Below are positions 1-8,285 of a stretch of 64,000 bases of DNA, one piece after another. A program made the translations under genes and the position numbers. The stretch's first letter is position 1. Every line of letters begins with the position of its first letter. Source of the DNA: an uncultured Paraprevotella sp. (GTDB lineage Bacteria; Bacteroidota; Bacteroidia; Bacteroidales; Bacteroidaceae). The notes under the pieces are model-generated. The model worked only from the letters and a program-made list of their open reading frames with translations, had not been told where the DNA came from and did no database searches. Location of the stretch: positions 1 to 64,000 of the forward strand of contig CAMWUI010000006.1 of NCBI GenBank assembly GCA_947177395.1. The letters run 5' to 3'.

Positions 1-14
1 TCCTAGGTTTTACA

Positions 15-52
15 CAAAAACAGAGACTGCCTAACTTCAGTTGTTAGACAGC
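15..52 (-). terminator. Rho-independent terminator of the DUF4831 gene
   Basis: Read on the minus strand, the stem CTGTCTAAC pairs with GTTAGGCAG around a 7-base loop and is followed by a T-rich run (TTTTTG). It lies about 100 bases past the stop of the minus-strand gene ending at 153 and fits as its terminator. Confidence 0.6.
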
Positions 53-152
53 CTCATTATAATATCCTTAAGATGCTCATTCACGTCTGTCGCGGTAAAT
101 ATGGCAAACTGTCGGGAAGGACTTCCGCCGTGTATCGGACGGAGCGGACTTC

Positions 153-1223
153 CTATTTCATCTTAATCTGTTCTATGCCTCCGTTGTTCTGGAAAAAAGT
201 TACTTCCGTAGCGGCATTCTTGTCAAACAGGACATTGCTTAGTATCTCCGTATTGCCGAATTGTCCTATGTTGATGTCTTTTTTGCAATACGTCTGTTTA
301 TGGTCAAAAATCCGGATGGATGCGCGGCTCGGCACGTTGTAATACACCCCCGTTTCCATTTTCTGTTTCTTTTTCTGAGTCTTCTCATCCTCCACAGGGG
401 CCGGTGCCGTGTGCAGGTCCTTTACGCTGATATAAACGGGCTCGCCGGCCAAGTCGTCGCTGTCCACCAGTCCCAGTTTCTGTGAGAAACGGAAAAGGAC
501 GGTTTTGTCCGTCTCCTCGTCCGGAACGAATGTCAGGGTAAAAACCTCCGTACTCTGGTCGACCGTACCTTTGAACAATTGGGTGAGAGCCGTTTCCTGT
601 AACTGCAACTGATCGAGCATCAGTTTCAGTTGGGCACCGTCTTTAGGCGTGTTGTCCGCCTCTCCCCGTATCAATGCGTTCCGGCTTTCGCGTATATCGT
701 AAATCTCTTGTGCGGTCAGTTCCGCCATTTTGATGGTACTGCCGGCGGTCAGTATTTCCTGACTCATATAATCGCGCGGATTCGGATGTCCTGTGGCGGG
801 AACACGTGCCGGTACGGGAGGTAATGTTTCTTCGTTGCCCTCGGTGTTGATGGCCAACAGCAAACCGTCCTCCGACAGCGTTACGTTGGGGGCTACGGTG
901 CGTTTGGCCAGTTTGATTGAATAGGCTTTTTGGGGGTCGGGCACACCGTAGGGTTCCATTGTGATGTTCTTGATGGTCCAGTGCGTATGACCTTCGGATT
1001 CCACCGATTTCAGACGTAGGAAACGGTCGGCATACTTGTTGAAATCTCCCGGAGTGTATACGCTCTTTTCAGCTGTTGCAACAATCCGGAAGGCTGTGCG
1101 CGGCATGAAGTACGTCACCCCGTCCAGTGTCACCCCCGGTCTGTAGGTCGAAACCTCTGTCTGGGCTGTTGCCGCAAGAGCCAGCAGGGCGAGTCCGCCC
1201 GTCAGTATCGTTTTCTTTATCAT
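153..1223 (-). CDS. DUF4831 family secreted protein
   Basis: This 356-aa protein starts with a cleavable signal peptide (MIKKTILTGGLALLALAATAQ), so it is exported to the periplasm or outer membrane face. The body resembles the DUF4831 family of Bacteroidetes proteins, whose function is not known. There is a Lys/Gln-rich stretch (KTQKKKQKM) near residue 285. It lies just downstream of the NAD(P)HX repair gene on the same strand, separated by 27 bases, and may be co-transcribed with it. A hairpin with a T-run follows the stop. The family call is from recall of the sequence pattern; no catalytic motif is visible. Confidence 0.75.
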   Translation of the reverse strand: MIKKTILTGGLALLALAATAQTEVSTYRPGVTLDGVTYFMPRTAFRIVATAEKSVYTPGDFNKYADRFLRLKSVESEGHTHWTIKNITMEPYGVPDPQKAYSIKLAKRTVAPNVTLSEDGLLLAINTEGNEETLPPVPARVPATGHPNPRDYMSQEILTAGSTIKMAELTAQEIYDIRESRNALIRGEADNTPKDGAQLKLMLDQLQLQETALTQLFKGTVDQSTEVFTLTFVPDEETDKTVLFRFSQKLGLVDSDDLAGEPVYISVKDLHTAPAPVEDEKTQKKKQKMETGVYYNVPSRASIRIFDHKQTYCKKDINIGQFGNTEILSNVLFDKNAATEVTFFQNNGGIEQIKMK

Positions 1224-1250
1224 AATATTCCTGTTATTCTGCTTACAGTG

Positions 1251-2765
1251 TCAGTTGCTTTGTATGTCCTTGAATGCAAACGGGATGGCGTCGATAATGT
1301 CTCCGGCCGTCAAGCTTTCTTCTCCGATGCGTCCGGCTGCGATGTCTCCGGCCAGGCCGTGCAGGTATACTCCGAATTGTGCGGCTTGTTCCGATGTGTA
1401 GCCCCGGGCGAGCAGTCCCAGTAAGATACCGGTCAGGACATCCCCGCTGCCGGCCGTGGCCATGCCGGCATTGCCGGTAGGATTGCAGACGATATGCCCG
1501 TCGGGCATACATATCAGTGTGTTACGACCTTTCACAATCACGTATAACTGAAACAGGGTGGCCATTTCGCGGGCCTTTTCCATGCGTTCATACCCGTTGG
1601 TGCATTGTCCCGTCAGCCGTTCCAGTTCTTTGGGGTGGGGAGTCAGAATGCTGCCGGCCGGAATGTCCTGAATCCATTCGCGATAGAGACCCAGCAGGTT
1701 CAGTGCGTCCGCATCGAGAATCAGGGGGCATTGTACCTGCATGAGATATTCGTGAAAGGCATCGGCTGTTTCCTCGTCCGTTCCTAATCCCGGGCCTATC
1801 GCGATGGCCTTGTAGGGGCGCAAATCGGTGGCTTGGGTGATGATCTCACTGTCCGGATCCGTATGCACGATGGCTTCCGGGACAGCCGTCTGGAGGATGG
1901 GGAGATTGAACCTCGGCGTATGTACGGTCAGTTTGCCCGCTCCGCTCCGCAGGCATGCGCGTGCTGCCAGGATGGCTGCGCCCGCCATACCGTATTGTCC
2001 GCTCACCAGCAGTCCGTGCCCCATCGTGCCTTTGTGGGCAAACGGATCGCGCGGGAGAAGCATACGCCGGATTTCCTCGTGCTCCGTTATGTGTATGTAA
2101 GTGTCTTCCGGGTTCAGTCCTTTTTCCATCAGTCCGATATCCAGTATTTTGATTTCGCCGAGGTAGCGCTGGTTTTCGGCAAACAGGAACGCCGGCTTCA
2201 AGACATGCAGGGTCAGGGTGAGGCTGGCTTTTACCACATGGCTCATGTAGTTGTATGTGTTGTCCTCACACATGAGGCCGGACGGGATGTCGATGCTGAC
2301 GACTGGGGCTCCCGAGGCATTGATCTGTTGCGTCACGCTGGCGAACCCTCCATTGAGCGGTTTGTTGAGGCCGGTGCCGAAGAGGCCGTCGATCAGGACA
2401 TGTTCGGGGCGTATGAGAGGGAAACTGAACTGGGAGGTGACTTCGGTCAGGTGTACGTTGGGACAGTCGGCCAACCTTTCTTTATTGGCGAGACAGTCTG
2501 GGCTGAGTTTGTCGGTTACGTTGAACAGAAAAACCTGGGAACGGTAGCCTTCCTGTCCGAGCAGGCGTGCCACGGCCAGCGCGTCTCCGCCGTTGTTTCC
2601 CGGTCCGGCAAAGACAATCAGGGGATGGGATGGATCCCAGCGCATGCCGATTTCCCGGGCGATGGCAGCGGAGGCACGCTCCATCAGATCAAGGGATTCG
2701 ATGGGCTCATGCTCGATGGTGTATCGGTCGAGCGCTTTGCATTGTCCGGCAGTCAGTACTTTCAT
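1251..2765 (-). CDS. nnr: Bifunctional NAD(P)H-hydrate epimerase / ADP-dependent dehydratase
   Basis: This enzyme repairs hydrated NADH and NADPH: an N-terminal YjeF-type epimerase interconverts the R and S hydrates, and a C-terminal ribokinase-like dehydratase restores NAD(P)H at the cost of ADP. The N-terminal half carries GPGNNGGDAL at residues 54-63, and the C-terminal half carries the AGSGDVLTG signature near residue 440. The fused two-domain layout and the 504-aa length are usual for the family. The ORF track extends to 2918, but the ATG at 2765 (MKVLTAGQ) is the conserved start, and the extra 51 residues lie across the divergent hpt promoter. It is divergent from hpt and upstream of the DUF4831 gene. 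Confidence 0.93.
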   Translation of the reverse strand: MKVLTAGQCKALDRYTIEHEPIESLDLMERASAAIAREIGMRWDPSHPLIVFAGPGNNGGDALAVARLLGQEGYRSQVFLFNVTDKLSPDCLANKERLADCPNVHLTEVTSQFSFPLIRPEHVLIDGLFGTGLNKPLNGGFASVTQQINASGAPVVSIDIPSGLMCEDNTYNYMSHVVKASLTLTLHVLKPAFLFAENQRYLGEIKILDIGLMEKGLNPEDTYIHITEHEEIRRMLLPRDPFAHKGTMGHGLLVSGQYGMAGAAILAARACLRSGAGKLTVHTPRFNLPILQTAVPEAIVHTDPDSEIITQATDLRPYKAIAIGPGLGTDEETADAFHEYLMQVQCPLILDADALNLLGLYREWIQDIPAGSILTPHPKELERLTGQCTNGYERMEKAREMATLFQLYVIVKGRNTLICMPDGHIVCNPTGNAGMATAGSGDVLTGILLGLLARGYTSEQAAQFGVYLHGLAGDIAAGRIGEESLTAGDIIDAIPFAFKDIQSN

Positions 2766-2849
2766 ATTGCAAATATATGAAAATCTCCCGGTCGTACAAA
2801 ACAAATTGTTGAGTATCGGGGGAAAACTGCCGAAAACGTCTTGTTTATA

Positions 2850-2879
2850 TTGTCCGTTTCCGAAAAAAACATATCTTTG
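2850..2879 (+). promoter_or_regulatory. Bacteroidetes-type promoter of hpt
   Basis: TTG at 2850-2852 is followed by exactly 19 bases and then TATCTTTG at 2872-2879, matching the TTG/N19/TAnnTTTG promoter pattern of the phylum. It ends 24 bases before the hpt ATG. Confidence 0.75.
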
Positions 2880-2903
2880 CACAAGTTTTTGCAATATCAT
2901 GCC

Positions 2904-3443
2904 ATGAAGACAATCCAAATAAAGGATAAAACGTTTGCCGTGTCTTTGCCGGAGGCAGAGATACTGAAGCAGGTGAAGAGAGTCGCCGCCGAGATTAACC
3001 GCGACCTGGCGGGGGAAGAACCGATATTTCTGGCCGTTTTGAACGGCTCGTTTATTTTTGCGGCCGACTTATTGCGTGAAGTGACGCTCCCCTGCGAGAT
3101 ATCTTTCGTGAAGCTGGCTTCTTATGAAGGAGTATCGTCGACGGGAACCATTAAAGAAGTCATCGGACTGAACTGCGATATCACAGGCCGGCCGGTGGTG
3201 ATTGTCGAGGATATTGTGGATTCAGGACTGACGATGGTACACATGATAGAGACGCTGAAAGGACATAATCCCAAGTCGATAGACGTGTGCTCTCTGTTGG
3301 TGAAACCTGGTAATCTGAAGGTGAATCTTGACATCAAATACACTTGTCTGGAGATTCCCAACGATTTTATCGTAGGATATGGCCTGGATTACGACGGTTA
3401 TGGCCGCAATACGCGTGACATCTATACGGTGGTGGAAGAGTGA
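2904..3443 (+). CDS. hpt: Hypoxanthine phosphoribosyltransferase
   Basis: This purine salvage enzyme joins hypoxanthine (and usually guanine) to PRPP to give IMP or GMP in the cytoplasm. The PRPP-binding loop VVIVEDIVDSGLT lies at residues 98-110, and the C-terminal FIVGYGLDYDGYGR segment is typical of the family. The 179-aa length is normal. The ORF track start at 2841 lies inside the promoter, so the ATG at 2904 (MKTIQIKD) is the real start. It heads a plus-strand run with adk, obgE and the laccase-domain gene, and its linkage to adk suggests a nucleotide-supply operon. Confidence 0.93.
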   Translation: MKTIQIKDKTFAVSLPEAEILKQVKRVAAEINRDLAGEEPIFLAVLNGSFIFAADLLREVTLPCEISFVKLASYEGVSSTGTIKEVIGLNCDITGRPVVIVEDIVDSGLTMVHMIETLKGHNPKSIDVCSLLVKPGNLKVNLDIKYTCLEIPNDFIVGYGLDYDGYGRNTRDIYTVVEE

Positions 3444-3516
3444 TTGGCGGCAGGGAATCTGGAAAAGATAAAGAATAACGGATATAACATAAACAGGATA
3501 AATATACGGCAAGACA

Positions 3517-4095
3517 ATGAAAAACATTGTGATTTTTGGTGCCCCCGGTTCGGGAAAAGGCACTTACAGCGATGAGATTGTAGCGAAATACGGCATGGGG
3601 CATATCTCTACCGGTGATGTGTTGCGTGCGGAAATCAAAAACGGGACGGAACTGGGCAAGATAGCTCAGGGGTATATTGACAACGGACAGTTGATTCCGG
3701 ATGAGCTGATGATCGACATTCTGGCCAAGACGTATGATGCGCAGCCGAAGGGTGTCGGCGTGATATTCGACGGTTTCCCCCGTACGATTGCCCAGGCCGG
3801 AGCGCTGAAAGCCATGTTGGCGGCGCGCGGGCATGACATGGGTATGATGATCGAACTGGTGGTGGATGAAGAAACGCTGATGGCCCGTCTGTTGAACCGT
3901 GCCATAGAGCAGGGGCGTGCCGATGACAATGAAGAGACGATCAAGAAGCGTTTTGCGGTGTATCACAATCAGACCGCGCCTTTGGCGGAATGGTTCGAGC
4001 AGGAAGGACTGCGTCATACGTTTGTCTGGAAAGGCTCCAAAGAACAGATGCTGGCTGATATATTTGCTGCCATAGAGGCGGAAAACAAACAATAA
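3517..4095 (+). CDS. adk: Adenylate kinase
   Basis: Adenylate kinase balances ATP, ADP and AMP (ATP + AMP to 2 ADP). The P-loop GAPGSGKGT is at residues 8-16, the AMP-site STGDVLR at 31-37, and DGFPRT at 85-90. At 192 aa it is the short-LID form without a zinc-binding insertion. It follows hpt by 73 bases and precedes obgE by 16 bases on the same strand. Confidence 0.96.
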   Translation: MKNIVIFGAPGSGKGTYSDEIVAKYGMGHISTGDVLRAEIKNGTELGKIAQGYIDNGQLIPDELMIDILAKTYDAQPKGVGVIFDGFPRTIAQAGALKAMLAARGHDMGMMIELVVDEETLMARLLNRAIEQGRADDNEETIKKRFAVYHNQTAPLAEWFEQEGLRHTFVWKGSKEQMLADIFAAIEAENKQ

Positions 4096-4111
4096 ATTAT
4101 AATCATTCACT

Positions 4112-5278
4112 ATGGCTGAATCGAACTTTGTCGACTATGTGAAGATTTATTGCCGTTCCGGTAAGGGGGGGCGTGGCTCCATGCATATGCGTCGTGCCAA
4201 ATATGTGCCGAACGGAGGTCCGGACGGTGGAGACGGAGGAAGAGGAGGACATGTGTATCTGCGGGGAAACCGCAATTATTGGACGTTGCTTCACCTGCGT
4301 TATGACAGGCATGTGTTTGCCGGGCATGGAGGCAATGGATCCAAAAGCCGTTCTTCCGGCAAGGATGGGGAGGACAAATATATAGATGTACCTTGCGGAA
4401 CGGTTGTCTATAACGCGGAAACCGGAGAATATCTGTGCGACGTGACGGATGACGGTCAGGTGGTGATGCTGCTTAAAGGAGGGCGTGGCGGACTGGGAAA
4501 CTGGAATTTCCGGACAGCTACCAATCAGGCGCCCCGATATGCACAGCCGGGAGAGCCTATGCGTGAACTGACGGTCATCATGGAGTTGAAATTATTGGCG
4601 GATGTCGGATTGGTGGGATTCCCCAATGCCGGAAAGTCCACATTGCTAAGCGCTTTGTCTTCGGCTCGCCCCAAGATTGCCAATTATCCTTTTACAACGC
4701 TGGAACCTAGCTTGGGTATTGTGCCTTATCGTGACAATCAGTCGTTTGTGATGGCGGATATACCCGGTATAATCGAAGGAGCCAGCGAAGGCCGAGGGTT
4801 GGGATTGCGCTTTCTGCGTCACATCGAGCGCAATTCCCTGTTGCTTTTCATGGTACCGGGGGACACGGACGATATACGGCACGAATATGAGATATTGCTT
4901 CGCGAGGTGTCTACGTTTAATCCCGAACTAATGGATAAGCAACGGGTGCTTGCCATTACGAAGTGCGATTTGCTGGACGGGGAACTGATGGAGATGCTGG
5001 CATCGGATTTGCCGGATGTGCCTCACGTGTTTATCTCTGCTGTGGCGGGAATCGGGATAGCGCAGTTGAAAGACATTCTATGGAAAGAACTGAACAGCGA
5101 AAGCAATAAATTGCAGGCTATTACAGACCAAAGCAAGATTGTGCATAAAAACAAAGATGTGGCGCTTCTGAAGTCCGAACTTCAGGCAATGGGCGAGGAT
5201 GAGGACTTCGATTATGTGGATGTGGAGGATATAGAGGATATTGAAGACCTGGAGGATTTTGAGTACGAGGAAGATTGA
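4112..5278 (+). CDS. obgE: GTPase Obg/CgtA
   Basis: This ribosome-associated GTPase takes part in 50S assembly and the stress response. The glycine-rich Obg fold spans about residues 1-158 ([13 protein letters not shown]). The G domain follows with G1 GFPNAGKST at 169-177, DIPG at 216-219, and TKCD near 290. A C-terminal tail of about 25 residues is almost entirely Asp/Glu with aromatic residues (repeats of DIED), a feature that varies among Obg proteins. The gene sits 16 bases after adk and 21 bases before the laccase-domain gene, so all are probably co-transcribed. Confidence 0.95.
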   Translation: MAESNFVDYVKIYCRSGKGGRGSMHMRRAKYVPNGGPDGGDGGRGGHVYLRGNRNYWTLLHLRYDRHVFAGHGGNGSKSRSSGKDGEDKYIDVPCGTVVYNAETGEYLCDVTDDGQVVMLLKGGRGGLGNWNFRTATNQAPRYAQPGEPMRELTVIMELKLLADVGLVGFPNAGKSTLLSALSSARPKIANYPFTTLEPSLGIVPYRDNQSFVMADIPGIIEGASEGRGLGLRFLRHIERNSLLLFMVPGDTDDIRHEYEILLREVSTFNPELMDKQRVLAITKCDLLDGELMEMLASDLPDVPHVFISAVAGIGIAQLKDILWKELNSESNKLQAITDQSKIVHKNKDVALLKSELQAMGEDEDFDYVDVEDIEDIEDLEDFEYEED

Positions 5279-5299
5279 TCCGTCTTTAGTCGCCTGGCT

Positions 5300-6097
5300 A
5301 TGAAGTTTCTGAATTATGAAATGGGAACGGGTGTATGCGCTTTCAGTACGTTGCGTGCAGGAGGGTGTAGCAGAGGGGCGTATGCATCTTTCAACGTCAA
5401 TGCCTGGTGTGGAGATGACGAGGGTTGTGTGGCACGAAATCGCAAACTCCTGTGTGGGTGTCTGGGGATGCCCGAAGAGCGTCTGGTGATTCCTCATCAG
5501 GTGCATCAGGCCCGTGTGGCGTGTATAGATGAACTGTTCTTGGACGGCGATGAAGCGATGCGGAGAGAACGGTTGGAAGGTGTGGATGCTGTGGCGACGG
5601 ATTGTCCCCGTGTTTGTGTGGGAGTATCCACGGCTGACTGTATCCCGGTCTTGTTGTATGACAAAAGGCATCATGCGGTGGCGGCTGTCCATGCCGGTTG
5701 GCGCGGGACAGTGCTTCGTATAGCGGAGGTGACTCTCGCAACGATGTGTGAAGCGTATGGGACAGAGCCTGCGGAGGTGCGTGCGGTGATAGGTCCCGGC
5801 ATTTCGCTTGATGCATTCGAGGTCGGGGATGAAGTATATGATGTATTTGCCGGGGCCGGCTTCCCGATGGATCGAATCGCACGTCGTTTTCCGGTGGCGG
5901 GTATGCCGGAAACGGAAAAATGGCATATCGATTTATGGGAGGCAAATCGTTGGACATTGATGCAGGCCGGCTTGTCGGGGGAGTATATACATGTCAGTGG
6001 TGTCTGTACTTATGATAAATGGAGTGATTTTTTTTCTGCCCGCAGGCTGGGGCTTCATTCCGGTCGTATTTTAACGGGTATTTTTCTTGATCGGTAA
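5300..6097 (+). CDS. pgeF: Laccase-domain purine nucleoside phosphorylase (YfiH/PgeF family)
   Basis: Members of this family (formerly called polyphenol oxidase or multicopper laccase) cleave adenosine and inosine by phosphorolysis, deaminate adenosine, or edit peptidoglycan precursors. Metal and active-site motifs are visible: HQVH at 66-69, TADC at 111-114 and HAGWRGT at 131-137. The 265-aa length is normal. It is the last gene of the hpt-adk-obgE run, which is consistent with a purine salvage role. Whether the nucleoside phosphorylase or the peptidoglycan-editing activity dominates cannot be read from the sequence. Confidence 0.88.
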   Translation: MKFLNYEMGTGVCAFSTLRAGGCSRGAYASFNVNAWCGDDEGCVARNRKLLCGCLGMPEERLVIPHQVHQARVACIDELFLDGDEAMRRERLEGVDAVATDCPRVCVGVSTADCIPVLLYDKRHHAVAAVHAGWRGTVLRIAEVTLATMCEAYGTEPAEVRAVIGPGISLDAFEVGDEVYDVFAGAGFPMDRIARRFPVAGMPETEKWHIDLWEANRWTLMQAGLSGEYIHVSGVCTYDKWSDFFSARRLGLHSGRILTGIFLDR

Positions 6098-6423
6098 GAA
6101 AGAGTGTCGTTTTGTCGAAAAATCCGGTGCTATTTTGTTTATTTAATATGTTCGGATGCGGGGTTCTTTTCTTCCGAATGAGATTCCTTTTCTTGTGATA
6201 CTCTTTTACTTGTTTGTTGATATCGTGAATGTTTGGGAGCGTGACCGTTTGTTGCCTGCATTTTTTTAAAGTGAGTTGACTTTTTATTAGTGTATTTTTA
6301 CCCTTCGTTTTTTGAAAATTTGTATCTTTGCACCGTTAAAGTTTACGCTTGTATCCGGAATGCGGATTTTGCGGAGAATAAATGATGACAAAACAGGCAA
6401 AGCTTTAAATACTTTTGATGTGA
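6098..6423. other. Intergenic region before pilus-like copy 1
   Basis: This 326-base AT-rich gap holds no ORF with coding character. A TATCTTTG box at 6323-6330 is the likely -10-type element for the downstream cluster, although no TTG lies at the ideal 19-base distance. A mini-ORF, ATGATGACAAAACAGG..TAA (MMTKQAKL), begins at about 6382 in the leader. Confidence 0.5.
6323..6330 (+). promoter_or_regulatory. TAnnTTTG box, probable promoter of copy 1
   Basis: TATCTTTG matches the phylum consensus and lies about 95 bases before the first gene of copy 1. The TTG element is weak or missing, so the promoter may need an activator or be of a different class. Confidence 0.5.
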
Positions 6424-7587
6424 ATGAACGATAAGAATATGAAGGCGGTAGTAAACAGTATTTTATTATTGTTGTGTTTGCTGGCTGTGCCGGTTTGGGG
6501 CCAGCGTAAGGAGCGGAATATGAATGAAAAGTTGGATACACTTACTCCGGGACAGTGCTTCTCTTTTCATACAAACATGATTGACTGGTTGGCGGGTACG
6601 GCCAATGCGACGATAGAAGTGGATTTGGCGAGAGAACCGTATCATCGTTGGACGTTGCTCGGTAATTTGAAGTACAACTGGAATACCCATCATACCATTA
6701 ATCCCCGCAATATATATAATCTGTTTGAATTGTGTGTCGAGGGACGATATTATTGGCATACCCGTTCGGAAGGGTTCGTTTGGAAATCAGACCCGAATGC
6801 GTCTTCGATAAAGAATGCATTCCATCGCGCACGAACACGGGCGGCGGTGAAAAAGAACCCTCGGTCATACCGGGCTTATTATTTGGGATTGTACGGTGAA
6901 TACGACGATCATACCTTTTTGTGTGGAAACGGTATACAAGGTTTTGGTCTGGGAGTTGGTGTGGCCGGCGGTTTTACGCAGCCTCTGCATCAGTTGAGAC
7001 ACGGCTGTCTTGAATTGGAAGTCGGTGGTCGTGCCGGTTTTCGCTATACCCAATTCGAAAAAATTCATCATGAGTCGGTAGGGGACGCTTGGTTTACGTC
7101 TGATGGAGTGAAAAAGAAGTGCGCGGTTCCTTTCCCGGTGATACAGGATATTCATGTGTCTTTGGTTTACCGTCTGGTTTCGTCGAAGGATAAATATAAG
7201 TGGGACAGGAATCGTGCGGACCGTTGGGATCATGATTGGGCTGTGTCTATAAAAGAAAATGCAGAGCGGATTGATTCCCGGAATTTGTTAAGGGAAGAAA
7301 AAGATGCCCGCCGCAAAGCCGCGGCAGATTCCTTGAAGACGGTTAAGGAGGCAAAGGCTGTAGCCAAACAGATGAAGAAGGAGGCTAAACGCATGAGGAA
7401 AGACTCTATCGAAGCAGCGAAAGACTCTTTAAAGAAAATGAAGAATGCCGGATTGTCTATGGTGGAAATGCCCATAGATACGGTTGCGCACATAGAGGAA
7501 GTTCCGTTCCCGGATTCACAGGAGTTGCCGTTGCCAAAAGAAAATATGACGGCGATGGAGAATACTTCCGGACGGAGAGACTTCTGA
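6424..7587 (+). CDS. Long DUF3575-type outer membrane protein (copy 1)
   Basis: This 387-aa exported protein begins with a signal peptide ending in VWGQ. Residues about 35-260 resemble the DUF3575 outer-membrane family seen in fimbrillin gene clusters (SFHTNMIDW, LFELCVEGRYYWHTRS). The remaining part is a charged Lys/Arg/Ala/Asp-rich segment (EAKAVAKQMKKEAKRMRKDS) likely to be helical or coiled, then a Pro-rich tail. It is clearly paralogous to the gene at 13519 but about 100 residues shorter at the C terminus. The start is chosen because MNDKNMK is conserved in both copies with only silent changes after the start codon. The role is unknown; a structural part of a surface appendage is the best inference. 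Confidence 0.75.
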   Translation: MNDKNMKAVVNSILLLLCLLAVPVWGQRKERNMNEKLDTLTPGQCFSFHTNMIDWLAGTANATIEVDLAREPYHRWTLLGNLKYNWNTHHTINPRNIYNLFELCVEGRYYWHTRSEGFVWKSDPNASSIKNAFHRARTRAAVKKNPRSYRAYYLGLYGEYDDHTFLCGNGIQGFGLGVGVAGGFTQPLHQLRHGCLELEVGGRAGFRYTQFEKIHHESVGDAWFTSDGVKKKCAVPFPVIQDIHVSLVYRLVSSKDKYKWDRNRADRWDHDWAVSIKENAERIDSRNLLREEKDARRKAAADSLKTVKEAKAVAKQMKKEAKRMRKDSIEAAKDSLKKMKNAGLSMVEMPIDTVAHIEEVPFPDSQELPLPKENMTAMENTSGRRDF

Positions 7588-7721
7588 TTATTCCGGAAGA
7601 TGATAATGCATTGAACCAAAGTTTGTATAAGCAGGTGGATACCCTTTTCAAGCGGAGTGCGTTATGTTTAGTCTGCGGGTGTATTAAAAAAGAAAAGAAT
7701 AAGATAGATAAAGATTAATAA

Positions 7722-8267
7722 ATGAAACGTTCTTTATTTCTGGTAATAGCAATGTTGTGTCTTGGCACTACGGCCGTTCAGGCCCAGTTGCTGGCAGTGA
7801 AGACAGATGTTTTGATGGATGCATTGATGGTTCCCAACTTAAATGCTGAACTCGTGGTTGGCGAACGGAGCAGTATTAATGCTTCAGCGTTCTGTTCCAA
7901 AAAGATTTACAATAAAGACATAAGGATGGTCGGATTGATGCCGGAGTATCGTTTCTGGATGAGCGGACGTCCGATGTCGCGTGAATTTATAGGACTGGCG
8001 GTCATGGGTGTGAGGTACAATCTTACGTGGGATAAGAAAATATACAATGGCAATGCGATTGGTGCCGGTGTGACATTCGGTTATTCGTTCAATCTGTCCA
8101 GTCACTGGGATTTGGAATGCTACGGAAGTGTAGGAGCCGTGTATTACGATCAGAAGTATGATAGAGTGGATAACAAAGAAGAGAAACTGAGTAATAGGCA
8201 CAATTCCTATGGTTACTCTGTTATCCCGTTTAAGTTGGGTATTTCATTCTCATATATTATAAAATAA
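7722..8267 (+). CDS. Short DUF3575 domain protein (copy 1)
   Basis: This 181-aa protein has a signal peptide ending in AVQAQ and then the DUF3575 pattern LLAVKTDVLMDAL..PNLNAELVVGERSS, with a PEYRFW element and alternating hydrophobic strands up to a final aromatic-ending strand (SFSYIIK). It looks like a small outer membrane beta-barrel. It is closely similar to the gene at 20171. It ends 18 bases before the OmpA-like gene, which has a strong ribosome-binding site. Members of this family occur in pilus/fimbrillin clusters; their biochemical role is not established. Confidence 0.83.
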   Translation: MKRSLFLVIAMLCLGTTAVQAQLLAVKTDVLMDALMVPNLNAELVVGERSSINASAFCSKKIYNKDIRMVGLMPEYRFWMSGRPMSREFIGLAVMGVRYNLTWDKKIYNGNAIGAGVTFGYSFNLSSHWDLECYGSVGAVYYDQKYDRVDNKEEKLSNRHNSYGYSVIPFKLGISFSYIIK

Positions 8268-8285
8268 GGTTAGGAGGAACGAGAT

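Noticed and set aside
2841-2903. Longer hpt start in the ORF track
   Set aside because: It lies across the promoter (TTG/N19/TATCTTTG), and the extra residues do not belong to the family.
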